A stretch of DNA of 41,946 nt. Source: Roseobacter sp. HKCCD6576-2 (GTDB lineage Bacteria; Pseudomonadota; Alphaproteobacteria; Rhodobacterales; Rhodobacteraceae). How positions within the stretch are numbered: position 1 is the first letter of the stretch; each line of letters starts with the position of its first letter. The DNA lies in contig NZ_WVNW01000010.1 in assembly GCF_013179285.1 (NCBI RefSeq), positions 1 to 41,946 of the forward strand. Direction: 5' to 3'. The notes under the pieces are model-generated. The model was not told where the DNA came from, ran no database searches, and saw nothing but the letters and a program-made list of their open reading frames with translations. Positions 7,465 to 15,495 of the stretch are shown here, one piece after another. Both the position numbers and the translations under genes were made by a program.

Positions 7465-8565
7465 ATGCAGACTATCTTCAAGCGCTCCACCGCGCTTTTG
7501 GTGACAGTTTCAGCCATGGGTCTCTCGGCGCCCGCGCTCGCCGACGGCCACGGGCTAGACCTTTCGGGGGAAACCGTTGAATGGATCATCCCGTTCTCGG
7601 AAACCGGCGGCTCAGCCCGGTGGGCCAATTTCTATGCCCCGCTTCTGAGCGAGGCCCTGCCCGGCAACCCAACCGTTGTCGTGACCTTTATGCCCGGAGC
7701 CGGATCGACCCGCGGCGCGAACCATTTCCAAGAACAGGAATATGAAGACGGCACGCTGATCTTCGGAACCTCGGGCTCGACCCAGTTCCCCTATCTGCTG
7801 AACGATCCGCGCGTGCGCTATGAATACGGCGACTGGAATGTGGTTCTGGCCTCCGGCACCGGCGGCGTGGCCTATCTTCCGGCTGATTTGGCCGCAGAGC
7901 TTGACGCCGGTGGCGTCGAAGCGCTTTTGGACGAAAACTTCATCTATGGCAGTCAGGGGGCGACGCGCCTTGATCTGGTGCCGCTTCTGGCCTGGGAGAT
8001 GTTGGGCCTGAACGTGGAGCCGGTCTTTGGCATCGAAGGCCGCGGCGACGGTCGTCTGATGTTCGAACGCGGCGAGGCGAATATCGATTACCAGACCTCA
8101 TCGTCCTTCCTGTCAGGTGTGACGCCGCTGGTCGAAGCCGGGACTGCCGTGCCGTGGTTCGCCTTTGGTGCGTTGGACACCGATGGCAATGTTGTGCGGG
8201 ACCCGACATTCCCGGACATGCCGAGCTTCGCCGAAGTCTGCGAAGCCGCGCCCTCCTGCGAAACCTCGGGGCCGGCATGGGATGCTTGGCTCGCCTTCTT
8301 CACCGCGGGCTTCCCGGCCCAGAAGATGGTGTTTCTGCCCGCCGGCGCGCCGCAGGAGGCCATCGACACCTATACAGAAGCGTTCCAGGCCATCACCGAG
8401 CGCGACGATTTCGCGGAAATCTCGGCGACCCGTTTGGGGGTCTATCCTCAGATGACAGGTGCTGCCGCGCAGACTGCGCTTGAAAGCGCCACCGCGGTGC
8501 CGGAAGAAGCGCAGACCTTCGTGATCGACTGGCTCGCCGAGCGCTACGGCGTCGTGCTCGAGTAA
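7465..8565 (+). CDS. tctC: TctC/Bug-family tricarboxylate-binding protein
   Basis: A 366-residue periplasmic solute-binding protein of the tripartite tricarboxylate transporter family. ATG at 7465 follows GGGAGGA; the signal peptide has a basic start, a hydrophobic core (TALLVTVSAMGLSAPA) and an A-L-A cleavage site near residue 27. Mature features include VEWIIPFSETGGSARWA and MPGAGSTRGANHF, matching the ligand-binding loops of Bug proteins (normally V-P-x-x-x-G-G and G-A-G-G). It is longer than the usual 320 residues. First gene of an operon with a TctA-TctB fusion and a PrpF-like enzyme. Substrate is probably a tri- or dicarboxylate, given TctDE and the downstream genes. Confidence 0.88.
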   Translation: MQTIFKRSTALLVTVSAMGLSAPALADGHGLDLSGETVEWIIPFSETGGSARWANFYAPLLSEALPGNPTVVVTFMPGAGSTRGANHFQEQEYEDGTLIFGTSGSTQFPYLLNDPRVRYEYGDWNVVLASGTGGVAYLPADLAAELDAGGVEALLDENFIYGSQGATRLDLVPLLAWEMLGLNVEPVFGIEGRGDGRLMFERGEANIDYQTSSSFLSGVTPLVEAGTAVPWFAFGALDTDGNVVRDPTFPDMPSFAEVCEAAPSCETSGPAWDAWLAFFTAGFPAQKMVFLPAGAPQEAIDTYTEAFQAITERDDFAEISATRLGVYPQMTGAAAQTALESATAVPEEAQTFVIDWLAERYGVVLE

Positions 8566-8579
8566 TCGCGACTCTAGCA

Positions 8580-8605
8580 GGCGCCCCCGATCACACGGAG
8601 GCGCC
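8580..8605 (+). promoter_or_regulatory. hairpin between tctC and tctA
   Basis: GGCGCCCCCG (8580-8589) pairs with CGGAGGCGCC (8596-8605) with one mismatch around a six-base loop. No T-tract follows, so it is more likely a processing or attenuation hairpin that raises binding-protein expression over permease than a full terminator. Confidence 0.45.
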
Positions 8606-8634
8606 GCCTATTCCAAGAAATCGGGGAGGCCGCC

Positions 8635-10662
8635 ATGGACCTCTTTGCGGCAGCGTTGCCCGCGCTCAGCGAAGCATTCGGGATGATCCTTCAACCCATT
8701 GTCCTGGGATATCTCGTCCTGGGGGTCGTCATGGGCCTCTGTATCGGGGTCTTCCCCGGGCTGGGCGGCATTGCCGGTCTGTCCCTGCTGCTGCCCTTCA
8801 TGTTCGGGATGGAGCCGCTTTATGGTCTGGCGCTGATGGTTGGGATGGTCGCGGTTGTGCCGACATCGGACACATTCGCAAGTGTGCTTATGGGCATTCC
8901 GGGCTCATCGGCCAGCCAGGCAACCGTTCTTGACGGCTTTCCCTTGGCCAAGAAAGGCCAGGCCGCCCGGGCGCTTTCGGCGGCCTTCACCTCATCTCTC
9001 TTCGGCGGTCTCCTGGGCGCGACGTTTCTGACCTTCTTCATATTAGCCGCGCGCCCGATTGTCCTGGCGTTCCAAACGCCGGAGCTTCTGATGGTCACTA
9101 TTTTTGGCCTGTCGATGGTTGGGATTCTGGCCGGCCGCGTGGCGATCAAAGGCATCGTCGCGGCGTGTTTGGGCTTGCTCATCGGCACAATCGGCGAAGG
9201 CGCCGCCTCGGGTGAGCTGCGCATGGCGAGTTATGACCTGCCCTATCTCGTCGACGGTTTCAAATTGGTGATCGTGGGCCTGGCCATCTTCGCGGTGCCC
9301 GAGATCATCGCCCTTCTGCGCCAAGACAAGGCCATTGCGGACCGCCAGGTCCTGGGCGGCGGGTGGCTGACCGGCGTGAAGGACTGGTGGGCGAACAAAT
9401 GGCTATCGATCCGCTGCTCGCTGATTGGCGTCGCGGTGGGTGTGATCCCGGGGCTTGGCGGGTCCGTGGTCGATTGGATCGCCTATGGTCATGCGGTCCA
9501 GACCTCGAAGGACAAATCGCAATTCGGCTCTGGCGACATTCGCGGGGTCGTCGGGCCCGAAAGCTCCAACAACGCCAAGGAGGGCGGCGGGCTGGTGCCG
9601 ACGCTGCTGTTTGGGATCCCCGGATCGGGCTCCATGGCGATCTTCATCTCGGGCGTGGCCCTTCTGGGCACCGGCCAGATCGAGGTTGGCCCCTCGATGA
9701 TCAACAACAACCTGAATTTCACCTATGCAATTGTCTGGCTCTTGGCGCTCGCCAATGTTATCGGCACCCTTATCTGTATTGGCGCGGCGGGAGGCATTGC
9801 GCGGCTCACGAATATCCGCTTTGCGCTCCTGGCCCCGTTCCTCTTCATGATCATCGCCTTCGCCGCGTTTCAATCTCGGCAATCCATCTGGGACCTGGTC
9901 GCGCTCTTCGGCATTGGCCTTCTGGGCATTCTGATGCGGCGGTTCGATTGGTCGCGGCCCGCCTTTCTGATCGGCTTTGTGCTGTCGACACCGGCGGAGC
10001 GTTACACCAACCAAGCCTATCAAATCGCCAGTTCCCGCTTCCGGCGCAGCTTTGAAGAGGGGCTGGATTACATCTTCAGCCCGATTGTGATTGTCCTGAT
10101 CGTCATCACGCTGCTTTCCGTTGTTATCGGGTTGCGGCAAGCCAAGAGCATTCAGGCCGAGGGGTCGGTCAATTCCGGCGGCAAGCGTGCGCCGCTCATG
10201 TTCCTGCTGGCCGTCACCGCCTATATCGGCATTGCGTATTTGGATGCCGCGACGATCCCGGATTACGCCCGCACCGATCGTGTCTTCCCAGTGTTTGTGG
10301 CCACCGTTGGGCTTATCGGCTGCGCGATCCTGCTGCTGCAGATGCGGCTCAAACCCGAAACGGATGCGCTTTTCGCGGATCGGGAGGTTGAGGATCGAGA
10401 CAGCAATGCCTTCGGTCTATGGGCGACCTTAGCGTGGTTTGCAGGTCTTCTCACACTCACCGCGCTTGTCGGCTTCATTCTTGCTCTTGCGGTCTTTCTG
10501 CTTCTGTTCATCCGGTTCCGCGCCGGGAAACCATGGGGTTATGCCGTGATCTACACGAGCGCGGGGATCGCCTTCATCTGCGCAATGGCAGCGACGCTGA
10601 ACCGGGATTTTCCACCGGGGCTGCTTCAATCCTGGGTCGATTTGCCGTGGCCGCTGACATGA
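8635..10662 (+). CDS. TctA-TctB fusion permease of a tripartite tricarboxylate transporter
   Basis: A 675-residue inner-membrane protein. Residues 1 to about 500 are a TctA-type large permease with the two conserved repeats (GVFPGLGGIAGLSLLLPF near 38-55 and MGIPGSSASQATVLDGF near 86-102; a related GVIPGLGGSVVDW and GIPGSGSMA repeat in the second half). After a short linker, residues about 515-675 form a four-helix TctB-like small subunit (MFLLAVTAYIGIAYL to the C-terminus). In most systems TctB is a separate gene, as in the second system in this window. GGGAGG lies seven bases before the ATG. The stop overlaps the next gene's start (ATGA). Confidence 0.88.
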   Translation: MDLFAAALPALSEAFGMILQPIVLGYLVLGVVMGLCIGVFPGLGGIAGLSLLLPFMFGMEPLYGLALMVGMVAVVPTSDTFASVLMGIPGSSASQATVLDGFPLAKKGQAARALSAAFTSSLFGGLLGATFLTFFILAARPIVLAFQTPELLMVTIFGLSMVGILAGRVAIKGIVAACLGLLIGTIGEGAASGELRMASYDLPYLVDGFKLVIVGLAIFAVPEIIALLRQDKAIADRQVLGGGWLTGVKDWWANKWLSIRCSLIGVAVGVIPGLGGSVVDWIAYGHAVQTSKDKSQFGSGDIRGVVGPESSNNAKEGGGLVPTLLFGIPGSGSMAIFISGVALLGTGQIEVGPSMINNNLNFTYAIVWLLALANVIGTLICIGAAGGIARLTNIRFALLAPFLFMIIAFAAFQSRQSIWDLVALFGIGLLGILMRRFDWSRPAFLIGFVLSTPAERYTNQAYQIASSRFRRSFEEGLDYIFSPIVIVLIVITLLSVVIGLRQAKSIQAEGSVNSGGKRAPLMFLLAVTAYIGIAYLDAATIPDYARTDRVFPVFVATVGLIGCAILLLQMRLKPETDALFADREVEDRDSNAFGLWATLAWFAGLLTLTALVGFILALAVFLLLFIRFRAGKPWGYAVIYTSAGIAFICAMAATLNRDFPPGLLQSWVDLPWPLT

Positions 10663-11744
10663 CCCAGTCGGCCATCCCTTTCTGGTTTCTGCGGGGCGGG
10701 ACATCGCGCGGGCCCTATTTCAGGCGAGACGATCTTCCAGAGGATCGCGATACGCTGGCCGCTGTACTTCTGGCCGCCCTCGGTTCGGGCCATCCACTGA
10801 ATATCGACGGAATTGGCGGTGGCGATGCTGTGACAACCAAAGTCGCCATGCTGTCTCGGTCTGACGATCCGTCGACCGACATCGACTATTTCTTCGCCCA
10901 AGTCGGGGTCGAGGATCGGCGCGTTGATTTCAAGCCGACCTGCGGAAACATTTTGTCCGGCGTCGGTCCCGCGGCGATCGAGATGGGATTGATCTCAGCA
11001 ACTGGGCCGATCACCCGGGTCCGCATCCGGGCCGTGAACACCGGTGCGCGGATCGAGGCGCTAGTGGAGACGCCCGAAAGCAAAGTGCGCTATGATGGAA
11101 CCGCGCAGATCGATGGTGTGCCGGGCAGCGCTGCCGCCGTTACGTTGCAATTCATGGATACGGTGGGCGGTGTGACCGGCGCGCTTCTTCCGACCGGCAA
11201 TCTGATCGACGAATTCGACGGGATCCCGTTAACCTGTATGGATGTGGCCATGCCGATGGTGATTGCGCGCGCCGCCGATTTCGGCCTGATCGGCCAGGAA
11301 ACCGTGGAAGACTTGAACAAAAACGCCGGGTTCTTTGCCCGGATGGAGAGTATTCGCATCGCAGCCGGCCGCGCCATGGGCATGGGCGATATCACCCAAT
11401 CCGTAACGCCTAAATTCGGCCTTTTAGCCCCCGCCAGGGCTGGCGGCATAATTGCGACGCGCTATTTCATGCCGTGGAAGACCCATCCGGCGCTGGCCGT
11501 GACGGGGGCGCAATGCCTGGCCGCCTGTGTCCTGACACCCGGTACGGTGGCCGAGGGCCTGTGTGAGGTCCCAGAGCTGAGCCCCGCAACCATTACGCTG
11601 GAGCATCCGACTGGGCAGTTAGAGGTGGTCGTCGATTTCCAGCGCGACGGTCCAGATACCGTGATCCGCTCCGCTGGCTTGATCCGAACCGCACGTCTTC
11701 TGGCCAAAGGCGAGGTTTTGGTGCCTCAAGGGCTTGGCGCGTGA
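10659..11744 (+). CDS. PrpF-family isomerase (4-oxalomesaconate tautomerase / aconitate isomerase-like)
   Basis: A 361-residue protein of the PrpF family, which moves double bonds in unsaturated tricarboxylates (aconitate isomerisation, 4-oxalomesaconate keto-enol tautomerisation). The N-terminal FWFLRGGTSRGPYF is the family signature; GIGGGDAVTTKVAML, PTCGNILSGVGP (one catalytic-type Cys) and TGAQCLAACVL (second region) follow, as expected for its two diaminopimelate-epimerase-like domains. ATG at 10659 overlaps the permease stop. The frame remains open 80 codons upstream inside the permease, but those residues are not PrpF-like. Context with TctDE, TctC/A and a TcuA-like flavoprotein suggests an aconitate- or tricarballylate-type substrate; the precise one is inference. 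Confidence 0.83.
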   Translation: MTQSAIPFWFLRGGTSRGPYFRRDDLPEDRDTLAAVLLAALGSGHPLNIDGIGGGDAVTTKVAMLSRSDDPSTDIDYFFAQVGVEDRRVDFKPTCGNILSGVGPAAIEMGLISATGPITRVRIRAVNTGARIEALVETPESKVRYDGTAQIDGVPGSAAAVTLQFMDTVGGVTGALLPTGNLIDEFDGIPLTCMDVAMPMVIARAADFGLIGQETVEDLNKNAGFFARMESIRIAAGRAMGMGDITQSVTPKFGLLAPARAGGIIATRYFMPWKTHPALAVTGAQCLAACVLTPGTVAEGLCEVPELSPATITLEHPTGQLEVVVDFQRDGPDTVIRSAGLIRTARLLAKGEVLVPQGLGA

Positions 11745-11759
11745 TATCAAATCAGCTAT

Positions 11760-11777
11760 TGGTATACTATAGTATAC
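11760..11777 (+). promoter_or_regulatory. extended -10 promoter inside a perfect palindrome
   Basis: Positions 11762-11777 are a perfect 16-bp palindrome (GTATACTA / TAGTATAC). Its left arm includes TG at 11760-11761, one base, then TATACT at 11763-11768, an extended -10 element. GGAG at 11782-11785 serves the next gene. A protein bound to the palindrome would cover the promoter, so repression is the simplest reading. GTATAC-centred palindromes are common for GntR-family regulators, but no such gene is in the window. Confidence 0.65.
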
Positions 11778-11790
11778 AATTGGAGATCTC

Positions 11791-12033
11791 GTGATGCCCA
11801 GCACCCCGTCCGATTTGATTGCGGCAGCCGAAAAGCACCTTGTGTCCGCCGCCGAGGCCCTTACGGACGAAATGCGCTCCTACCCCATGCCTGTCTCGGG
11901 CTGCGACGCACAATACAACCACCTGATCGCCGAACGAAACCGCGTGCATGCGGCGTTGACCGCGCTCACAGGCACGCCTTTCGTGGCGACACCGCGAACA
12001 CCTTACGAAGGCGCCGGAATCGAAAGCCGATGA
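11791..12033 (+). CDS. small conserved-looking protein of unknown function
   Basis: An 80-residue (GTG at 11791) or 79-residue (ATG at 11794) soluble protein; GGAG at 11782-11785 allows either start, with better spacing for the ATG. It is mostly helical by composition (LIAAAEKHLVSAAEALTDE, HLIAERNRVHAALTALTG) with one Cys in SGCDAQYNHL and a Pro-rich end. No signal peptide or membrane segment. I do not recognise a named family. It is the first gene after a promoter/operator palindrome, and its stop overlaps the dehydrogenase start (ATGA), which strongly supports it as real and linked to that enzyme, perhaps as an accessory or regulatory subunit. Confidence 0.75.
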   Translation: MMPSTPSDLIAAAEKHLVSAAEALTDEMRSYPMPVSGCDAQYNHLIAERNRVHAALTALTGTPFVATPRTPYEGAGIESR

Positions 12034-13001
12034 ACGTTCACATCCTCGACGATTGGTTCGATACACTCCGCGGGCTGCCCTGCTTCGCGAAGTTGGCCGC
12101 ACATGACGTGACCGTCTGGACCGATCATGAACCGGACCCGATCCGGCTTGCCGCCCGCACCCAAGACGCCGAATGCCTGGTCTTGTTCCGCGAACGGACG
12201 AAGATCACGCGCGACTTGCTGGAACGCCTGCCGAACCTGAGACTGATCTCCCAGAGGAGCGTCTGTCCCCATATCGATGTGCCCGCCTGCACGGATACGG
12301 GTGTCCTCCTCTCCTCAAACATGCACCGCGACACGCCATCATACGCCGCCGCTGAGATGACATTGGCGCTGATCCTGGCCAGCTACCGACAGATCCCAGA
12401 GCAAGTTGTATCGATCCGCAATGGGGACTGGCAGGCTGGTGTCGGTCGGACACTCCGCCGCCGCACCCTTGGGCTCTATGGCTATGGGCGTATCGCGCGT
12501 GCGGTCGCGGGCTATGCCGAGGCGATTGGCGTGCAGGTGCAGTGGTGGGCCTCTGAGGCCGGACGGGCGCGGGCCAAGGCGGACGGTCAGCACGTGGCCG
12601 AAAGCCGGAAGGCATTCTTCGCCGGCTCAGATATTGTCAGCCTGCATGTCCGCCTGAAGCCTGAAACGCGCCGCCTCATCACCGGGCAGGACCTTGCACA
12701 GATGGCGCCACGCAGCCTCTTGGTGAACACGTCCCGTGCAGGGTTGATTGAAACGGGGGCTCTTGAGGTCGAGATTGCCCGCGGGCGCATTTATGCCGCC
12801 GTCGACGTCTTTGAGCAGGAGCCGTTGACCGAGACGGATCACCCGCTTCTGACGCACCCAAATGTCCTGCCGACGCCGCATCTGGGCTATGTCACGGAGG
12901 ACGAATTCGACCTGCAGTTCAACGACATCTTTGACCAGGTGAACGCCTATGACACGGGCAAACCGATCCACATGATCAATCCCGAAGTGTGGCGCCCATG
13001 A
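12030..13001 (+). CDS. D-2-hydroxyacid dehydrogenase
   Basis: A 323-residue NAD(P)-dependent enzyme of the D-isomer-specific 2-hydroxyacid dehydrogenase family, interconverting 2-oxoacids and D-2-hydroxyacids. The cofactor loop reads LGLYGYGRIAR (residues 147-157; the usual last Gly is Ala156). The catalytic set is visible: R236 (NTSRAGLIE), the acidic E262/E264 region (VFEQEPL) and H284 (PTPHLGY). Coupled to the small upstream gene by ATGA and followed by a flavoprotein dehydrogenase and a stress protein. Substrate cannot be assigned; a hydroxylated product of tricarboxylate breakdown fits the context. Confidence 0.88.
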   Translation: MNVHILDDWFDTLRGLPCFAKLAAHDVTVWTDHEPDPIRLAARTQDAECLVLFRERTKITRDLLERLPNLRLISQRSVCPHIDVPACTDTGVLLSSNMHRDTPSYAAAEMTLALILASYRQIPEQVVSIRNGDWQAGVGRTLRRRTLGLYGYGRIARAVAGYAEAIGVQVQWWASEAGRARAKADGQHVAESRKAFFAGSDIVSLHVRLKPETRRLITGQDLAQMAPRSLLVNTSRAGLIETGALEVEIARGRIYAAVDVFEQEPLTETDHPLLTHPNVLPTPHLGYVTEDEFDLQFNDIFDQVNAYDTGKPIHMINPEVWRP

Positions 13002-13119
13002 TCTGGCGCGACCGAAACCCGTCTGTCCCACAAGGGCGCGGAACCGTCTGCACGCGGAAGCACGCCCTCCGGTGCGCCAGACCAGCGGACGCCAAACGCA
13101 ACAAAGAAAGCCTTAGCCC

Positions 13120-14586
13120 ATGACAAAACAGGTGATTGTCGTCGGATCGGGGAACGCGGCGCTTTGCGCCGGGATCGCGGCGCTTGAACAGGGCGCAGAG
13201 GTCCTGATGCTGGAGAAAGCCGACGAGGCGCTGGCGGGCGGCAACACAAAATACACCGCGGGCGCGATGCGGTTCGCATATGACGGAACCGCCGATCTGC
13301 TGCCGCTCTTGCGCGACCGGTTTGACCCGCGGCTCGAACGCACCGATTTCGGCAGCTACAGCGCCGCGACATTCGCCGACGATCTTCTTAGCTTCAATGG
13401 CGGTCGCCCCCTGTCGTCAGAGCAGCGGCGCCTGATCGACGACTCTCTTCCAACACTGCTGTGGCTTGCCACCCATGGCGTGACCTTTGAACCGATCTGG
13501 AGCCGCCAAAGCTTTGAGAAAGACGGGCAGATCGTCTTCTGGGGAGGCCTGACGCTGGCCGCCGAGAACGAGGGGGTCGGCTTATTCGAGATGGAGCGCG
13601 ACGCATTCCTCGGCCTTGGCGGGCAGATCAGATACGAGGCGGGTGTTACGGGACTTGCGCAGGAGGACGGGCGGATCACCGGCGTTCAGGTGGGAGATGA
13701 GGGCCTGCCAGCCGACGCAGTGATCCTGGCTTGCGGCGGATTTGAAGCGTCAGAGGATCTGCGCGACAACTGGATGGGGGGGAACTGGAAAAAGGCCAAG
13801 GTCCGCGGGACCCCGCACAACACCGGTGACGGTTTAAAGATGGCCCGCGCGATTGGGGCGAGGCCGCGCGGGCTTTATGACGGCTGCCACGCCACGCCGA
13901 TGGATCTACATATGGCCGATTTCGGAGGCCTGCATCTGCCGCCGATCGAGCGAAAGAACTACCGCAAGATCTGCTATTTCCTGGGTGTCATGCTGAATGC
14001 GGACGGAAAGCGGTTTGTCGATGAGGGTAAGGATTTCCGCAACTACACATATGCGCAATTCGGGCGCGCTGTGCTTGATCAGCCGGGTCATTTCGCCTGG
14101 CAGGTCTTCGACGCCAAGGTCTCGCATCTTCTTTACGGTGAATACAGTTTCAAGGACGCCCATTTTGTCGAAGCGGATACGCTAGAAGGCTTGTGCGCAA
14201 AACTCGATGGAGTCGATCAGGCGGCCGCGTTCAAGACATTGACCACGTTCAACGAGGCGGTCGATGCCGACACCGCCTTCGACCCAACGGTGCTAGACGG
14301 CAGAAGCGCGCGGGGTTTGGATGTGCCGCGGTCGAACTGGGCCCAAACCCTCGATACACCGCCGTTTCGGGCCTACCCGGTCACGGGCGGCATCACGTTC
14401 ACCTATGGAGGTGTCGCCGTATCTAACCAGGCCGCGGTTCTGGATAGACACGAGACCGAAATCGAGGGGCTCTTCGCCTGTGGCGAGATGGTGGGCGGCG
14501 TGTTCTTTGAGGGCTATCCAGGTGGGTCTGGCCTGACATCCGGGGCCGTCTTCGGACGCCTCGCCGGCACCCATGCCGCGAGATAA
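13120..14586 (+). CDS. TcuA-like FAD-dependent tricarballylate dehydrogenase
   Basis: A 488-residue flavoprotein of the fumarate reductase / succinate dehydrogenase flavoprotein class. The FAD-binding Rossmann loop is at the start (VIVVGSGNAALCAG, then acidic E at the end of the second strand, LMLEKADE). Late conserved segments PVTGGITFTYGG and YPGGSGLTSGAVFGRLAG close the FAD site. Closest in organisation to TcuA, which oxidises tricarballylate to cis-aconitate; other 3-ketosteroid-like or urocanate-like members are possible. A TcuB-type electron-transfer partner is not seen in the window. It lies 118 bases after the hydroxyacid dehydrogenase, with only a weak AAAGAAAG ribosome binding site. 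Confidence 0.78.
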   Translation: MTKQVIVVGSGNAALCAGIAALEQGAEVLMLEKADEALAGGNTKYTAGAMRFAYDGTADLLPLLRDRFDPRLERTDFGSYSAATFADDLLSFNGGRPLSSEQRRLIDDSLPTLLWLATHGVTFEPIWSRQSFEKDGQIVFWGGLTLAAENEGVGLFEMERDAFLGLGGQIRYEAGVTGLAQEDGRITGVQVGDEGLPADAVILACGGFEASEDLRDNWMGGNWKKAKVRGTPHNTGDGLKMARAIGARPRGLYDGCHATPMDLHMADFGGLHLPPIERKNYRKICYFLGVMLNADGKRFVDEGKDFRNYTYAQFGRAVLDQPGHFAWQVFDAKVSHLLYGEYSFKDAHFVEADTLEGLCAKLDGVDQAAAFKTLTTFNEAVDADTAFDPTVLDGRSARGLDVPRSNWAQTLDTPPFRAYPVTGGITFTYGGVAVSNQAAVLDRHETEIEGLFACGEMVGGVFFEGYPGGSGLTSGAVFGRLAGTHAAR

Positions 14587-14598
14587 CGGGAGGAGACT

Positions 14599-15420
14599 AT
14601 GAGCATCAAATCCATTCTCTGCGCCTATAGCGGCGATCCGGCCAAAGGCAGCGGACTGCGCCACGCCTTGCGTCTGGCCCAGCATCACGACGCTTACCTG
14701 ACCGGTGTTGCCAAGATGGGTGGCTTGGCCTTCCTGCATCGGCATTTCTCGGCCCAAGTCCCTGAGAGTGTCCGAGACCAGCTAGAGGCCAATGGCCGCA
14801 AGACACTGGCCGAGATCTCGGACCGTTTCATGGCCATGGCCCGTGCAGCCGAGCTTGGCGACCGGGCCGAGTTTGTGGAGCTTGACCCGAAAACCGACGG
14901 TCCCATCGCCGCCTTTGCCCGTGCCTTCGATCTGGTTGTGATCGGACATCATACAGGCGCACCCTATGAGGATGAATACGCCGCCCACCCCGACCTTATT
15001 GCCTTGCGCAGCGGGCGCCCCGTCTTAATAGTGCCGGACAGGTATGACAGCGCCACGACCTCTGCGGGTGATGTCATTGTGGCTTGGGATGGCAAACGAG
15101 CCGCCACACGCGCGCTTGTGGCCGCGATGCCAATCCTCGAAGACGGGGCGCGGGTCACGCTCCTTTCAGTTGGAACAACACCTCGAAACACAAGCCGGCT
15201 TCAGCAGACCATCGCCCGTCATGGGGTAACGGTTGAGGCCCTGACGGTCCCACAGCAAGGGTCAATCGCAACGACGCTTCTGTCCCACGCGACGGACCAG
15301 AACGCCAATCTGATCCTCATGGGCGCCTTCGAACACAGTAAGTTCAGCCATGATTTCATTGGCGGGGCGACAACCGATGCGCTGAATGACACGCAGATTC
15401 CTTTACTCATGGCGCATTGA
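14599..15420 (+). CDS. tandem universal stress protein (UspA fold)
   Basis: A 273-residue cytoplasmic protein made of two Usp domains. The second half has the better preserved signature: DVIVAWDGKRAATRAL near residue 155, and NLILMGAFEHSKFSHDFIGGATTDAL near the end, matching the ATP-binding G-x-x-x-x-x-x-x-x-G-S/T loop in altered form. GGGAGGA precedes the ATG. Last gene of the operon; double Usp proteins are often found beside TTT and TRAP transporters in roseobacters. Role in the pathway is unknown. Confidence 0.83.
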   Translation: MSIKSILCAYSGDPAKGSGLRHALRLAQHHDAYLTGVAKMGGLAFLHRHFSAQVPESVRDQLEANGRKTLAEISDRFMAMARAAELGDRAEFVELDPKTDGPIAAFARAFDLVVIGHHTGAPYEDEYAAHPDLIALRSGRPVLIVPDRYDSATTSAGDVIVAWDGKRAATRALVAAMPILEDGARVTLLSVGTTPRNTSRLQQTIARHGVTVEALTVPQQGSIATTLLSHATDQNANLILMGAFEHSKFSHDFIGGATTDALNDTQIPLLMAH

Positions 15421-15495
15421 GTGAATTGCCATGGTCGGTTCTGACCAAAACCGCTCGGATGGGCGTAGTTCGACATCAATCTCGATGCGCGCGGC

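Noticed and set aside
15421-15460. TGGTC/GACCA hairpin after the stress-protein gene as an intrinsic terminator.
   Set aside because: Only a 5-bp stem and followed by A-rich rather than T-rich sequence on the + strand.
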